Shown one piece after another: positions 23,798-32,838 of a DNA stretch of 64,000 bases. Source of the DNA: Halopseudomonas laoshanensis (GTDB lineage: Bacteria; Pseudomonadota; Gammaproteobacteria; Pseudomonadales; Pseudomonadaceae). The notes below the pieces were generated by a model. It did no database searches and was not told the origin of the DNA. It saw only the letters and a program-made list of their open reading frames with translations. The DNA is taken from contig NZ_QOVF01000005.1 of assembly GCF_008365385.1 (NCBI RefSeq), forward strand, positions 62,001 to 126,000, given 5' to 3'. A program made the position numbers and the translations under genes. Numbering within the stretch: the first letter of the stretch is position 1; each line of letters opens with the position of its first letter.

Positions 23798-25516
23798 CTA
23801 TTGCGCCTGCAAATGTTTGACCATCAGTTGCAGCGTCTGGCGGCCGCGAAACTCGTTGATGTCCAAGGTATAAGCAAGCAATACCCGCTCTACGGTCGGA
23901 TTGGGCCAGACTTTTGGATCGATATTAAACGCAATGGCATCCAGCACATCCGGGCTACCGGGCAATTGCAGGACCATTTTCAGATGCCGCTCACCGACCA
24001 GCCGTTGCTGGATCAGATGGAACTCGCCATGGAATCCCGGCTCGGGAAAATGCTGGCCCCAAGGCCCGGCTTCACGCAGTTGGCCGGCCAGTTCCAGATT
24101 GAATTCGGACTGTACCAACTCGCCATCCGAGAGCAGCCGCCCGGTCAGATCATCAGCATTCAACTGGCGCCGGACTTCAACATCGAAGGCCGCCTTGAAA
24201 GCCTCGAAATGCGTAGCGGGCAAAGACAGTCCCGCAGCCATGGCATGGCCACCGAACTTGCTAATCAAGCCCGGCTGCCGCGCCGCGACCGCGTCCAGCG
24301 CATCGCGTATATGCAGGCCCACCACCGAGCGCGCAGAGCCTTTGATGTCGCCATTGCCTGCGTCGGCAAAGGCGATCACCGGGCGGTGGTATTTGTCCTT
24401 GAGACGCGAGGCAAGAATACCGATTACCCCCTGATGCCATTCGGCGTCGAACAGGCACAGGCCAAAGGGTAGATCGCCCTCCTGCATGTCCATCGCCGCC
24501 AGAGTGGCCAACGCCTGCTGCTGCATGTCGCGTTCGATGGATTTGCGGTCGCGATTCAGGCTGTCCAGCTCGCGGGCAATATCACGCGCCAGATCTTCGT
24601 TGTCGGTCAGCAGGCATTCAATGCCCAGACTCATGTCATCCAGGCGCCCGGCCGCATTCAACCGCGGCCCCACGATAAAGCCCAGATCGGTCGACACCAG
24701 CCGTTGGGCCGGCCGACCAGCCACTTCCAGCAAGGCGCGAATGCCTGGACGGCAGCGCCCCGCGCGAATGCGCGCCAGGCCCTGATGAACAAAAATGCGA
24801 TTATTGGCGTCCAGCGGCACAACGTCCGCGACGGTACCCAGTGCTACCAGATCCAACAACTCTCCCAGATTGGGCTCTGGGCGCTGCGCGGTAAACCAGC
24901 CTTTTTCGCGTAACGCCGCGCGCAGCGCCAGCATCACGTAAAAAATCACCCCAACGCCCGCGACCGCCTTGCTCGGGAACTGGCAGCCGGGCTGGCTTGG
25001 ATTGACGATGGCGTCGGCGGCTGGCAACTGGTTGGCGGGCAGGTGGTGATCGGTTACTACCACCTTGAGGCCAGCGGCCTTGGCAGCGGCCACGCCTTCG
25101 ATGCTGGAAATACCGTTATCGACGGTGACCAGGACCTGGGGAGCGCGGGTCAGCGCCACTTCGACAATTTCCGGGGTCAGGCCATAGCCATATTCAAATC
25201 GGTTGGGTACCAGATAATCAACAGCAGCGGCGCCCAGCGCGCGCAGCGCCAGCACCGCAACACTACTGGCGGTAGCTCCATCGCAATCGAAATCACCCAC
25301 GACCAGAATGGATTCGCGCTTTTCCAGGGCTTCAATCAGTACCGCGACGGCTTCGGGCATGCCCTTGAACAGCTCGAACGGCAGCAGCGCCTGCAGCCGC
25401 TTGTCCAGCTCAGCCGCGGAGCTGACTCCGCGCGCGGCATACAGACGGGTCAACAGCGGCGGCACATCGCCCAGCGCGGGCAATGTGGACGGGACGGGAC
25501 GGGATTCAATACGCAT
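23798..25516 (-). CDS. recJ: Single-stranded-DNA-specific exonuclease RecJ
   Basis: A 572-residue 5'-to-3' single-strand exonuclease of the DHH phosphoesterase family, acting in recombination and repair. Metal-binding motifs are visible: VGDFDCDGATASS, TVDNGISS and VTDHHLPA, with the DHH motif. Further conserved segments are GPRLNAAGRLDDM and FGGHAMAAGLSL of the DHHA1 region. The C-terminal OB-like domain completes the normal length. It lies 7 bases after yaeQ on the same strand, so the two are probably cotranscribed. Confidence 0.97.
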   Translation of the reverse strand: MRIESRPVPSTLPALGDVPPLLTRLYAARGVSSAAELDKRLQALLPFELFKGMPEAVAVLIEALEKRESILVVGDFDCDGATASSVAVLALRALGAAAVDYLVPNRFEYGYGLTPEIVEVALTRAPQVLVTVDNGISSIEGVAAAKAAGLKVVVTDHHLPANQLPAADAIVNPSQPGCQFPSKAVAGVGVIFYVMLALRAALREKGWFTAQRPEPNLGELLDLVALGTVADVVPLDANNRIFVHQGLARIRAGRCRPGIRALLEVAGRPAQRLVSTDLGFIVGPRLNAAGRLDDMSLGIECLLTDNEDLARDIARELDSLNRDRKSIERDMQQQALATLAAMDMQEGDLPFGLCLFDAEWHQGVIGILASRLKDKYHRPVIAFADAGNGDIKGSARSVVGLHIRDALDAVAARQPGLISKFGGHAMAAGLSLPATHFEAFKAAFDVEVRRQLNADDLTGRLLSDGELVQSEFNLELAGQLREAGPWGQHFPEPGFHGEFHLIQQRLVGERHLKMVLQLPGSPDVLDAIAFNIDPKVWPNPTVERVLLAYTLDINEFRGRQTLQLMVKHLQAQ

Positions 25517-25523
25517 CAGCAGC

Positions 25524-26063
25524 TCAGCGCTCGCCCATCAGCCACTCCAGCGGCAACTCTTGCTGCACGTCGGCGTCGCTGACATAGATCACCCCATCAG
25601 TAATCATCACTCCCCAGTCGATGCTGCGCGGCAATGCCTCGGCCAGCGCGTCCAGGGGTTCCTGCGGCAGTGCCGCGATGTGCAGATTTTTCAACCCGGC
25701 GACCGCCGGCAACACCCGGCTGGCCCAGACCCGGGTATTGCCGTAGGCCAGTAACGAGACGCGTTCGGCGCGGCGCGAACACCAGATCAGCCGGTCAGAA
25801 TCCGGCTGGCCGACTTCGATCCAGTGCTCGATGCGGTCATCCAGGCTCTTGTGCCACAGTGCAGGTTCATCTACATCTGATAGCCCGCGACCAAACGCCA
25901 GACGCTCCTGATACCACAAAGCGTAGGCCAGCACGCGGCTGATCATGCGTTGCCCTGTCTCCGAGGGGTGACGGGCGACGGTCATGCGCAGACTCTCATA
26001 GATACTGCGGTCGGTATCAGTGAGATTCAGATGGACTTTGTAGGGTGTTGCTTGCTGAGCCAT
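25524..26063 (-). CDS. yaeQ: YaeQ family protein
   Basis: A 179-residue member of the YaeQ family, whose structures have a PD-(D/E)XK nuclease-like fold but whose cellular role is not firmly established. Typical segments are YKVHLNLTDTDRSIYESLRMTVARHPSE near the N-terminus and WIEVGQPDSDRLIWCSRRAERVSLLAYG in the middle; these hold the acidic and lysine-like positions of the fold. A GGACAAC ribosome region precedes the ATG. It lies directly before recJ. Confidence 0.93.
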   Translation of the reverse strand: MAQQATPYKVHLNLTDTDRSIYESLRMTVARHPSETGQRMISRVLAYALWYQERLAFGRGLSDVDEPALWHKSLDDRIEHWIEVGQPDSDRLIWCSRRAERVSLLAYGNTRVWASRVLPAVAGLKNLHIAALPQEPLDALAEALPRSIDWGVMITDGVIYVSDADVQQELPLEWLMGER

Positions 26064-26120
26064 GGGTGTTGTCCTGATACTGAATGGCCGCAGTGTAACG
26101 CAAAAAGCCCTGGTTAACGG

Positions 26121-26612
26121 TCAGCTCTTGCTGCGCTTCTTGTCTCTTTCGAGCACTAGCGGCACCACATGTAAAATGAACAGCGAGAGAATTGTTGCCA
26201 ACACGGCTGTCGCCTCGTGGCCTAATCCTACCGAAACGCCCATGGCCGCGGTGAGCCAGATACCAGCGGCTGTCGTCAGCCCCTTAACCTCGGTAAGGTT
26301 GTCGCTTTTGAGAATGGTACCAGCACAGAGGAAGCCTACGCCTGCCACTACGCCCTGAATCACCCGACTCATGGCATCGTCCATGGCACCGGCCTGATCC
26401 GGCGACATGACAAAAAGCGCCGCCCCCAACGAAACCAGCATATGGGTACGAATACCGGCTGCATGACCTTGGCTTTCGCGCTCATAGCCCAAAAGCCCGC
26501 CGAGAAATGCCGCGAGCACAAGCCGAAGCGTGACTCGGGTGGCTTGCTCTATATCGGACAAATCGGAAAATTCGCTAGTGAGGGTAGCGAGTATCACCTC
26601 CCATGTGGACAT
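26121..26612 (-). CDS. MgtC/SapB family membrane protein
   Basis: A 163-residue inner-membrane protein of the MgtC/SapB family. Hallmarks are [38 protein letters not shown] and the glycine-rich [14 protein letters not shown], followed by [21 protein letters not shown]. About four to five membrane helices are predicted. The larger C-terminal ACT-like domain of Salmonella MgtC is absent, and the protein ends in a basic tail. Members affect Mg2+ starvation survival and F-type ATPase activity in some bacteria; the role here is not shown. It is separated from katE by a terminator. Confidence 0.9.
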   Translation of the reverse strand: MSTWEVILATLTSEFSDLSDIEQATRVTLRLVLAAFLGGLLGYERESQGHAAGIRTHMLVSLGAALFVMSPDQAGAMDDAMSRVIQGVVAGVGFLCAGTILKSDNLTEVKGLTTAAGIWLTAAMGVSVGLGHEATAVLATILSLFILHVVPLVLERDKKRSKS

Positions 26613-26690
26613 ACCGCTGCTCCAGGTCGATTATTATTCTGTTGCGATCAAACGGAGCATAAAAGGTTTTACGTACAGGTCAATGGCGAA

Positions 26691-26726
26691 TAAAAAAACA
26701 CCCGTTGATCCGAAGATCAACGGGTG
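26691..26726 (-). terminator. Intrinsic terminator of katE
   Basis: CACCCGTTGATC at 26699-26710 pairs perfectly with 26715-26726 around the 4-base loop CGAA. On the minus strand the 12-bp stem is followed by seven T residues (26698 to 26692). It lies 34 bases past the katE stop. Confidence 0.9.
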
Positions 26727-26759
26727 AAAGGGGAGAGAAATAAAGCATAAGTAACCAGA

Positions 26760-28937
26760 TCAGGCGGGAATAGCCTTGGCCTTTTCTTCTCGAGCCCATA
26801 CCCGGTGATCGGCAATGGCGGCAAAGAAGCCCTTGGTGACGGCTCCTGCGTCTGCGCCCTTGAGCAGGCCTTCATCCGGCTGTAAAGACAGCTTGTCTGC
26901 CAGATCGGCCGCTTTGCCGCACAGGGCTATGGCTTTCAGGTGCTTATAAGCCTCGAGCAGATAATGCAGCGCTACGCCATTACCCTCAAACGCCTTGAGC
27001 ATGGCCTCATCACCTGGCACAAATACGGCATCGAAAGCAATTGAAGGCAACCCTTCCATAGAGCCATCGGGCTCCAACATATTGCCTTCAGCGGTTTTGA
27101 CCGGCGCTGCAGAAGGTGCGATCAATTTCGCCATGGCACCCTCTTGCTTCAGCGCCGCGTTCATTGCATCAACGTCAGCACCCTTGACCCCAGGCGCAAT
27201 CAGAATCGCAACCTTGCGTGACTTGATATTGCCCGCAAGCAAGTTCATCTGACTCAAGGCCGGGGACTGCTTGACGCTTGCTTTCGTATCAGGCGCTTTG
27301 GCGTCCGGAGATTTTCCGTCAGCGGCTTTCACATCCGGCTTCACTGGCGCCGAAGGCGGTTTAACGCCAATATTGGCCGCCACCTCCGTAGCCAACTGCA
27401 TATCGATATTGGCCAGAATCTCGTTCACCTCACGCTCGCGAATGAACATGCGGTCAACTTTGCCCAATTCGAAACTATACGCAGCGATAATATGCGCCTT
27501 CTCTGGAGCGCTCATGCTGTTCCAGAACAGAGTCGCCTGGGAGAAATGATCACCAAAGGATTCGCTACGTTTGCGAATCTTGGTTGCAGAGATCGCTTCC
27601 GGATAGCTTTCGAAACCACCACCGCTCGGACCCGGAGGCGTCTCCTTCGGCCAGCCACCGTCTATGGAGTTGGGCTCGTAGGACGCTCGACCCTTATTGA
27701 TCGTTTGCCGATGCAGCGCATCGCGCTGGTTATTGTGGAACGGGCACACTGGGCGGTTGATCGGCAGCTCGTTAAAGTTGGGACCACCCAAACGCAACAG
27801 CTGGGTATCGGTATAGGAAAACAGTCGACCCTGCAGCAGCGGATCATTGCTGAAATCGATCCCCGGCACGATATGGCCGATATGGAAAGCTGCCTGCTCG
27901 GTTTCGGCAAAATAGTTGTCCGGGTTGCGGTTCAGCGTCATCTTGCCGACGATCTTCACCGGCACCAGCTCTTCTGGAACAAGCTTGGTCGGGTCGAGCA
28001 GATCGAAATCGAATTTGTGCTCGTCCTCTTCCGGGATCACCTGTAAGCCCAGTTCCCATTCCGGATAATCGCCGTTCTCGATGTCTTCCCACAGGTTTTT
28101 GCGATTGAAGTCCGGGTCCTTGCCCGCTAGCTTCTGCGCCTCGTCCCATACCAGTGAAAACACCCCAGAAACGGGACGCCAATGGAATTTGACGAATACC
28201 GATTTACCCTCGGCATTGATCATGCGAAAGGTATGTACGCCGAACCCTTGCATCGCGCGGTATTGCACAGGAATGGCGCGGTCCGACATGGTCCAGAGCA
28301 CCATATGCGCAGACTCGGGCGTCAGAGAGACGAAGTCCCAGAAGGTGTCGTGCGCCGATTGACCAGTGGGGATTTCGTTATGCGGCTCAGGTTTCACCGC
28401 ATGCACGAAGTCCGGAAACTTGATCGCGTCCTGAATGAAGAACACCGGCATATTGTTGCCGACCAGATCGAAGTTGCCTTCATCGGTATAGAGCTTGACC
28501 GCAAAGCCGCGTACATCGCGCACGGTGTCCGCAGAACCTCTGGGGCCCTGGACGGTGGAAAAGCGCACAAATACGGGTGTTTTCTTCGCCGGATCATTCA
28601 GAAAATCGGCCTTGGTCAGATCACTGAGTGGCTCATAAACCTGGAAATAGCCATGGGCCGCCGCGCCGCGGGCGTGCACTACCCGCTCGGGAATGCGCTC
28701 GTGGTCAAAATGCGTGATTTTCTCGCGCATGATGAAGTCTTCCAACAAAGACGGCCCGCGCTCGCCGGCTTTCAAGGTGTTTTGATTGTCGGCAATCCGG
28801 GTGCCGGTGTTGGTAGTCAGCGCTTCGCCGGTAGCATCCTCACGGGCGACCTCAAGCTGCTCGATTTTCTTGCTGTTGTTCTGGCGATCTGGCGCGTCAG
28901 TACCCGCCAATTCGCTCTGCTTCTGCTTGCTGGACAT
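26760..28937 (-). CDS. katE: Large-subunit catalase HPII with C-terminal DJ-1-like domain
   Basis: A 725-residue monofunctional catalase of clade 2, which breaks down hydrogen peroxide in the cytosol. The catalytic His region is [16 protein letters not shown], the Asn region is [10 protein letters not shown], and the haem-ligand Tyr is in [14 protein letters not shown]. After about residue 560 comes the extra flavodoxin/DJ-1-like domain ([18 protein letters not shown]) that marks HPII enzymes. The ribosome site GAGATA lies before the ATG. A possible -10, TATAGT, is on the minus strand at 29000-28995. The divergent genes at 29170 and 29572 look stress-related, so general stress control is plausible. 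Confidence 0.96.
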   Translation of the reverse strand: MSSKQKQSELAGTDAPDRQNNSKKIEQLEVAREDATGEALTTNTGTRIADNQNTLKAGERGPSLLEDFIMREKITHFDHERIPERVVHARGAAAHGYFQVYEPLSDLTKADFLNDPAKKTPVFVRFSTVQGPRGSADTVRDVRGFAVKLYTDEGNFDLVGNNMPVFFIQDAIKFPDFVHAVKPEPHNEIPTGQSAHDTFWDFVSLTPESAHMVLWTMSDRAIPVQYRAMQGFGVHTFRMINAEGKSVFVKFHWRPVSGVFSLVWDEAQKLAGKDPDFNRKNLWEDIENGDYPEWELGLQVIPEEDEHKFDFDLLDPTKLVPEELVPVKIVGKMTLNRNPDNYFAETEQAAFHIGHIVPGIDFSNDPLLQGRLFSYTDTQLLRLGGPNFNELPINRPVCPFHNNQRDALHRQTINKGRASYEPNSIDGGWPKETPPGPSGGGFESYPEAISATKIRKRSESFGDHFSQATLFWNSMSAPEKAHIIAAYSFELGKVDRMFIREREVNEILANIDMQLATEVAANIGVKPPSAPVKPDVKAADGKSPDAKAPDTKASVKQSPALSQMNLLAGNIKSRKVAILIAPGVKGADVDAMNAALKQEGAMAKLIAPSAAPVKTAEGNMLEPDGSMEGLPSIAFDAVFVPGDEAMLKAFEGNGVALHYLLEAYKHLKAIALCGKAADLADKLSLQPDEGLLKGADAGAVTKGFFAAIADHRVWAREEKAKAIPA

Positions 28938-29169
28938 GTTGTATCTCCTCTGTGGGCCTGAATATGTGAGCGAGTCCCTGAGCAGATGGTTCTAACTATA
29001 TTTTCGCTATCGCCACGCACAGGCGCAGAGCCACCGAGACCAAGCAGCCTATGGGCAGAGCACCAAATAAAGCTGAACCAGGAAGCTCAACGCGAGTCAG
29101 AGATAGAGGTCAGTCTCAAGTAGAGGCGGTAAGCGAAACAAACTGCTGACAACGACAGGTAGGTGCCCC

Positions 29170-29544
29170 ATGCCACGTGGAAGCAAAGCTAAATATACCG
29201 AAAAGCAAAAAGACCAAGCCGAAAGCATAGAGCGAAGCTACGAACGCAAGGGCGTTCCGCAAAGTGAGGCTGAAGCACGAGCCTGGGCTACGGTGAACAA
29301 GCAGTCGGGCGGTGGCAATCGTTCAGGTGGTTCCGGTCAGGAGAAATCGAAGCAGGCCAAAGCGCAATCTCGCAGCAGTTCTGCCAAGCGCGCTGCCGCG
29401 AGCCGGCAAGGTATACCGCGCTCCGATTCGCTGGAGCGCGAAACCAAGGATGAGCTTATGAAAAAAGCCCGCTCACGCAATATTCCCGGACGGTCAACCA
29501 TGCGCAAGCAAGAGTTGATCCAGGCCTTGAAAAAGGCCTCTTAA
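29170..29544 (+). CDS. Small basic protein with Rho N-terminal (SAP-like) domain, plasmid-stabilisation-like
   Basis: A 124-residue, lysine/arginine-rich protein. The first 45 residues (KAKYTEKQKDQAESIERSYERKG) form a helix-rich part seen in proteins annotated as plasmid stabilisation proteins. A serine/glycine/lysine linker follows, and the last 35 residues (ETKDELMKKARSRNIPGRS then KQELIQALKKA) match a Rho_N/SAP-like helix-extension-helix fold that binds nucleic acid in other proteins. DNA or RNA binding is therefore inferred. It is divergent from katE and 27 bases before the next small gene. Confidence 0.75.
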   Translation: MPRGSKAKYTEKQKDQAESIERSYERKGVPQSEAEARAWATVNKQSGGGNRSGGSGQEKSKQAKAQSRSSSAKRAAASRQGIPRSDSLERETKDELMKKARSRNIPGRSTMRKQELIQALKKAS

Positions 29545-29571
29545 AATCCATTGAAAACAAGGTAAACAGTC

Positions 29572-29889
29572 ATGTTGAAAGATTTAATGAACGTCTCAAA
29601 GAACCAGAATCTGACCTCGCGCGATCAGCTGTTATCGCTCGGCGGCGGTTTGTTGATGTTGCGCAAAGGCATTACCCGGCCAGGCGTCATCGGCGCGGTC
29701 AGCCTGGTATTGGGCGCTGCAGCCATTTACCGCGGCGCGAAAGCTTACCGCGCACATAAAAATGCGCAGCGCTTTAACGAGCCGCCGGTACTGACTAACC
29801 GTGCAACGCCCCAGACTATCGGCGGCGACACTCGCGAAAACTCGGCAATATTGAGCGAGCCGCGGGCAGCCAAAGACTATGTCGAGTAA
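29572..29889 (+). CDS. Small membrane protein of unknown function
   Basis: A 105-residue protein with a hydrophobic middle (LLSLGGGLLMLRKGITRPGVIGAVSLVLGAAAIYRGAKAYRAH, about residues 20 to 65) that can form two short glycine-rich membrane helices. The soluble C-terminus is polar. It has no motif that I can name. AAGG lies before the ATG. Spacing to the Rho_N-like gene suggests cotranscription, and the katE neighbourhood suggests a stress role, which is inference only. Confidence 0.65.
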   Translation: MLKDLMNVSKNQNLTSRDQLLSLGGGLLMLRKGITRPGVIGAVSLVLGAAAIYRGAKAYRAHKNAQRFNEPPVLTNRATPQTIGGDTRENSAILSEPRAAKDYVE

Positions 29890-29999
29890 GCCTCGCTCAG
29901 GTTGAATACAGGTCCTTCCCGCCCGTTAGCCACCCCAGCGCTACCGGGCGGCGGATCCAATGCAATAGACTAGGCGCACCATTTCCTGATGGAGCGCTC

Positions 30000-31193
30000 A
30001 TGAGCAACAAACCCCTCTCTGGCCTGAAAGTCATTGAGCTCGGCACCCTTATTGCCGGGCCCTTCGCTGCCCGTATTTGCGCCGAATTCGGCGCCGAAGT
30101 AATCAAGATCGAGTCTCCCGATGGCGGTGACCCGCTGCGCAAGTGGCGCAAGCTGTATGAGGGCACATCACTTTGGTGGTTTGTGCAGGCGCGCAATAAA
30201 CGCTCACTGACGCTGAACCTGAAACATCCGGACGGCCTGCGTATTCTCAAAGAGCTATTGGCAGACGCGGACATTCTGATCGAGAACTTTCGCCCCGGGA
30301 CCCTGGAAAAACTCGGGCTGGGCTGGGACGTTCTGCATGAACTCAATCCCAAACTGATCATGGTGCGCTTGTCCGGTTTTGGTCAAACCGGCCCGCTGAA
30401 AAACCAGCCGGGGTTTGGCGCGGTGGGTGAGTCTGTCGGCGGCTTGCGCTATATCACCGGATTTGAGGACCGCCCGCCGGTGCGCACCGGCATCTCCATC
30501 GGTGATTCGATCGCCGCGCTATGGGGCGTGATTGGCGCGCTGATGGCGTTGCGGCACCGTGAAGTGGGTAATGGCCCTGGCCAGGTAGTCGACGTAGCGC
30601 TGTATGAGGCCGTCTTCGCAATGATGGAAAGCATGGTGCCGGAATTCGACGTAATGGGCTTCGTGCGTGAACGCAGTGGCAATATCATGCCGGGGATTAC
30701 ACCCTCCTCCATCCATACCTGTGCGGACGGAAAGGCGGTGCAAATTGGCGCCAATGGCGACGCCATCTTTCAACGGCTGATGCGCAGCATGGGGCATGAA
30801 CAGCTGGCGGAAGACCCCGAGCTGGCTGACAACGCGGGTCGTGATGCCCGGCGTGATGAAATCTATGCGCTGATTGATGCCTGGACGGGAACAATGACTC
30901 AGGAGCAGGTGCTCGCCGCGCTCAGCCAGGCAGATGTACCTGCGAGCCGAATTTATTCGGTCGCCGACATGTTTACTGATCCGCAGTTTCTCGCACGGGA
31001 TATGTTTGTCACCGGGCAATTACCCGATGGAAAGGAGTTCAAGATGCCCGGCATTGTGCCCAAACTGTCTGCTTCACCTGGTTCCACCGAGTGGACAGGG
31101 CCTGCGTTGGGAGAGCATACCGATGAGCTGCTGAAGCAACTGGGATATAACACCGAGGAACTGGCGCGCTTGCGGGCAGAGGGAGCAATCTGA
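30000..31193 (+). CDS. CaiB/BaiF family (class III) CoA-transferase
   Basis: A 397-residue formyl-CoA-transferase-like enzyme moving CoA between carboxylic acids. N-terminal hallmarks are LKVIELGTLIAGPFAARICAEFGAEVIKIE and NKRSLTLNLKHPDG. The probable catalytic aspartate is Asp198 in GQVVDVALYEAVF, the usual position. Downstream MPGITPSSIHTCADGK and SQADVPASRIYSVADMF are also family-like. The ATG is preceded by GGAG. It stands alone on the plus strand, facing the catabolic cluster on the minus strand, so a metabolic link is possible but unproved. Acceptor and donor acids cannot be named. Confidence 0.9.
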   Translation: MSNKPLSGLKVIELGTLIAGPFAARICAEFGAEVIKIESPDGGDPLRKWRKLYEGTSLWWFVQARNKRSLTLNLKHPDGLRILKELLADADILIENFRPGTLEKLGLGWDVLHELNPKLIMVRLSGFGQTGPLKNQPGFGAVGESVGGLRYITGFEDRPPVRTGISIGDSIAALWGVIGALMALRHREVGNGPGQVVDVALYEAVFAMMESMVPEFDVMGFVRERSGNIMPGITPSSIHTCADGKAVQIGANGDAIFQRLMRSMGHEQLAEDPELADNAGRDARRDEIYALIDAWTGTMTQEQVLAALSQADVPASRIYSVADMFTDPQFLARDMFVTGQLPDGKEFKMPGIVPKLSASPGSTEWTGPALGEHTDELLKQLGYNTEELARLRAEGAI

Positions 31194-31401
31194 CACGGAC
31201 GTCGAATAGCTGATTTCAGGTAAATGCGAGGATAGATAAGAAGTAGGAAGCGACGTGAATGTATTGGGCCAAAAAGCTTTACGCCCAACTTGTTTGGCGA
31301 GCAGGCTTGGCAAATAAAATTAAGCAGGTAACGTCGCGAAGCCACGACGTACCGCCCGTCTCATATATCGCCGGGCGGGCAATGCCCGCCAAGACAATAG
31401 C

Positions 31402-31476
31402 TTACCGGAAGCCGAGAAACGAAAGAATGGCTAGAACGATAACAACGGCACCAACTATATAAACGATATTGTTCAT
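31402..31476 (-). CDS. 24-residue single-helix membrane micropeptide
   Basis: The short frame encodes MNNIVYIVGAVVIVLAILSF followed by LGFR and a TAA stop. It is a single hydrophobic helix with almost no polar residues apart from the Asn pair at the start and Arg at the end. A perfect AGGAGG ribosome site lies seven bases before the ATG, which is strong support for translation of such a short frame. It resembles small conserved membrane peptides annotated in pseudomonads. It lies alone in the 427-base interval between the CoA-transferase and the aminotransferase; the rest of that interval shows no other gene. Function is unknown. Confidence 0.7.
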   Translation of the reverse strand: MNNIVYIVGAVVIVLAILSFLGFR

Positions 31477-31620
31477 CAGGTTTCCTCCTGTGGATGAAAT
31501 CACCGCATTCCTGTTACAAATTGCGGCCTCACTCGTAAGACAGCCTAATCTGCAAAAGATTAGATTTTATGTGTGAATTTATTAAAATAATCCGCACAAA
31601 AAAGTATATAGATCGAGCTA

Positions 31621-32826
31621 TTACCCAAAATCCTGCTTCTCCATCCACGGAATAATTCGCTCAAACGCCCGCTCGATATTCCCCAGCGAAGTGGAATAGC
31701 TGAGGCGAATGGCATTGCTACAGCTGTTGCCGAAGGTCTCTCCCGGAATGGTGCACACGCCAGTTTCCTTGAGCAGGCGCAGCGCCACGTTAGTCCCGTT
31801 CACGCCTTCCGGCAGAGCGGGAAACAGATAGAAGGCCCCCTCCGGTTTATAACCGGTCAAATGCGGTGTCTGCTCGACCAACTCGACCAGCCGGTCGCGT
31901 CGCTTGGTGTATTCCACCAACATATTCTGAATAAAATCGTTGCTGCCGTGCAGCGCTGCCACGCCGGCCCACTGGCAAGGTGTATTGGCCACGGTAGTAG
32001 TGAACATGTGGTAACGCCGCAACCGCTTGATCGCCGCCTGACTGGCGATGATCCAGCCGATACGCATGCCGGCCATGCTGTAGGTCTTGGAGAAGCTGCT
32101 GACGACCATCAGGTTATCCATATCCGTGCCGCAGGATAATGCAGAAGGATATTCTTTACCGTCATAAATGAGGTGGTCATATACCTCGTCGCTGATCACC
32201 TGAATGCCGCGATAGGCGGCCTCCTGGAGGATCGCCTCGATGGTTTCCCGAGGGTACACGGTGCCCGTCGGATTACTTGGCGAGTTGAGCACAATGGCAT
32301 GGGTATTGGGCTGGATGGCATCGATGACTTCCTGGGGATCGAGCTGGTGATTTTTCTCCGCGCGGGTAGTGATCTCGGTGATCTCGCCGCCGTTCATGCG
32401 GATCATCGGTGCATAAAGCATGAATGCCGGATCCGGCACAATAAAATGCCGCCCGGGCGCGGATACCGCAGTCAATGCCAGGTAGATCGCCTCGGTGGCG
32501 CCGGTGGTAATCATGATGTTGTCTGCGGTCAGTTTGCGCTGGGAGCGTCCGCTGTAATACACCGCCAGTGACTCCAGTAGCTCAGGCAAACCGGCATCCA
32601 TGGTGTAGCCGGTCTGGCCAGCGCGCAACGCTTCAATAGTGGCGTTGACCACATTTTCCGGGGCAGGCAGATCAGGCTGGCCGATGGACAGGTGAATCAC
32701 ATCCTGCATGCTCGCCGCCATGTTGACCATCTTGCGGATGCCCGGCACCGGTATGGCCATCATCGCCGGGTTCCAGATCGGATCTTCCGATTCATACAGA
32801 TCGATATCCAACGTGCTCAATGACAT
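31621..32826 (-). CDS. Class I/II pyridoxal-phosphate aminotransferase
   Basis: A 401-residue fold type I aminotransferase of the aspartate/aromatic aminotransferase superfamily. The PLP-binding lysine is Lys247 in SSFSKTYSMAGMRIGW, the substrate-carboxylate region is NSPSNPTG (181-188), and the cofactor-stacking region is ISDEVYDHLIYDG. A GAGGAGG ribosome site precedes the ATG. It is the last gene of the six-gene minus-strand cluster and starts 12 bases after the amidase, so it should be cotranscribed. Its amino donor is unknown; it could remove the amino group from the product of the amidase. Confidence 0.92.
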   Translation of the reverse strand: MSLSTLDIDLYESEDPIWNPAMMAIPVPGIRKMVNMAASMQDVIHLSIGQPDLPAPENVVNATIEALRAGQTGYTMDAGLPELLESLAVYYSGRSQRKLTADNIMITTGATEAIYLALTAVSAPGRHFIVPDPAFMLYAPMIRMNGGEITEITTRAEKNHQLDPQEVIDAIQPNTHAIVLNSPSNPTGTVYPRETIEAILQEAAYRGIQVISDEVYDHLIYDGKEYPSALSCGTDMDNLMVVSSFSKTYSMAGMRIGWIIASQAAIKRLRRYHMFTTTVANTPCQWAGVAALHGSNDFIQNMLVEYTKRRDRLVELVEQTPHLTGYKPEGAFYLFPALPEGVNGTNVALRLLKETGVCTIPGETFGNSCSNAIRLSYSTSLGNIERAFERIIPWMEKQDFG

Positions 32827-32838
32827 AAGTTACCCTCC

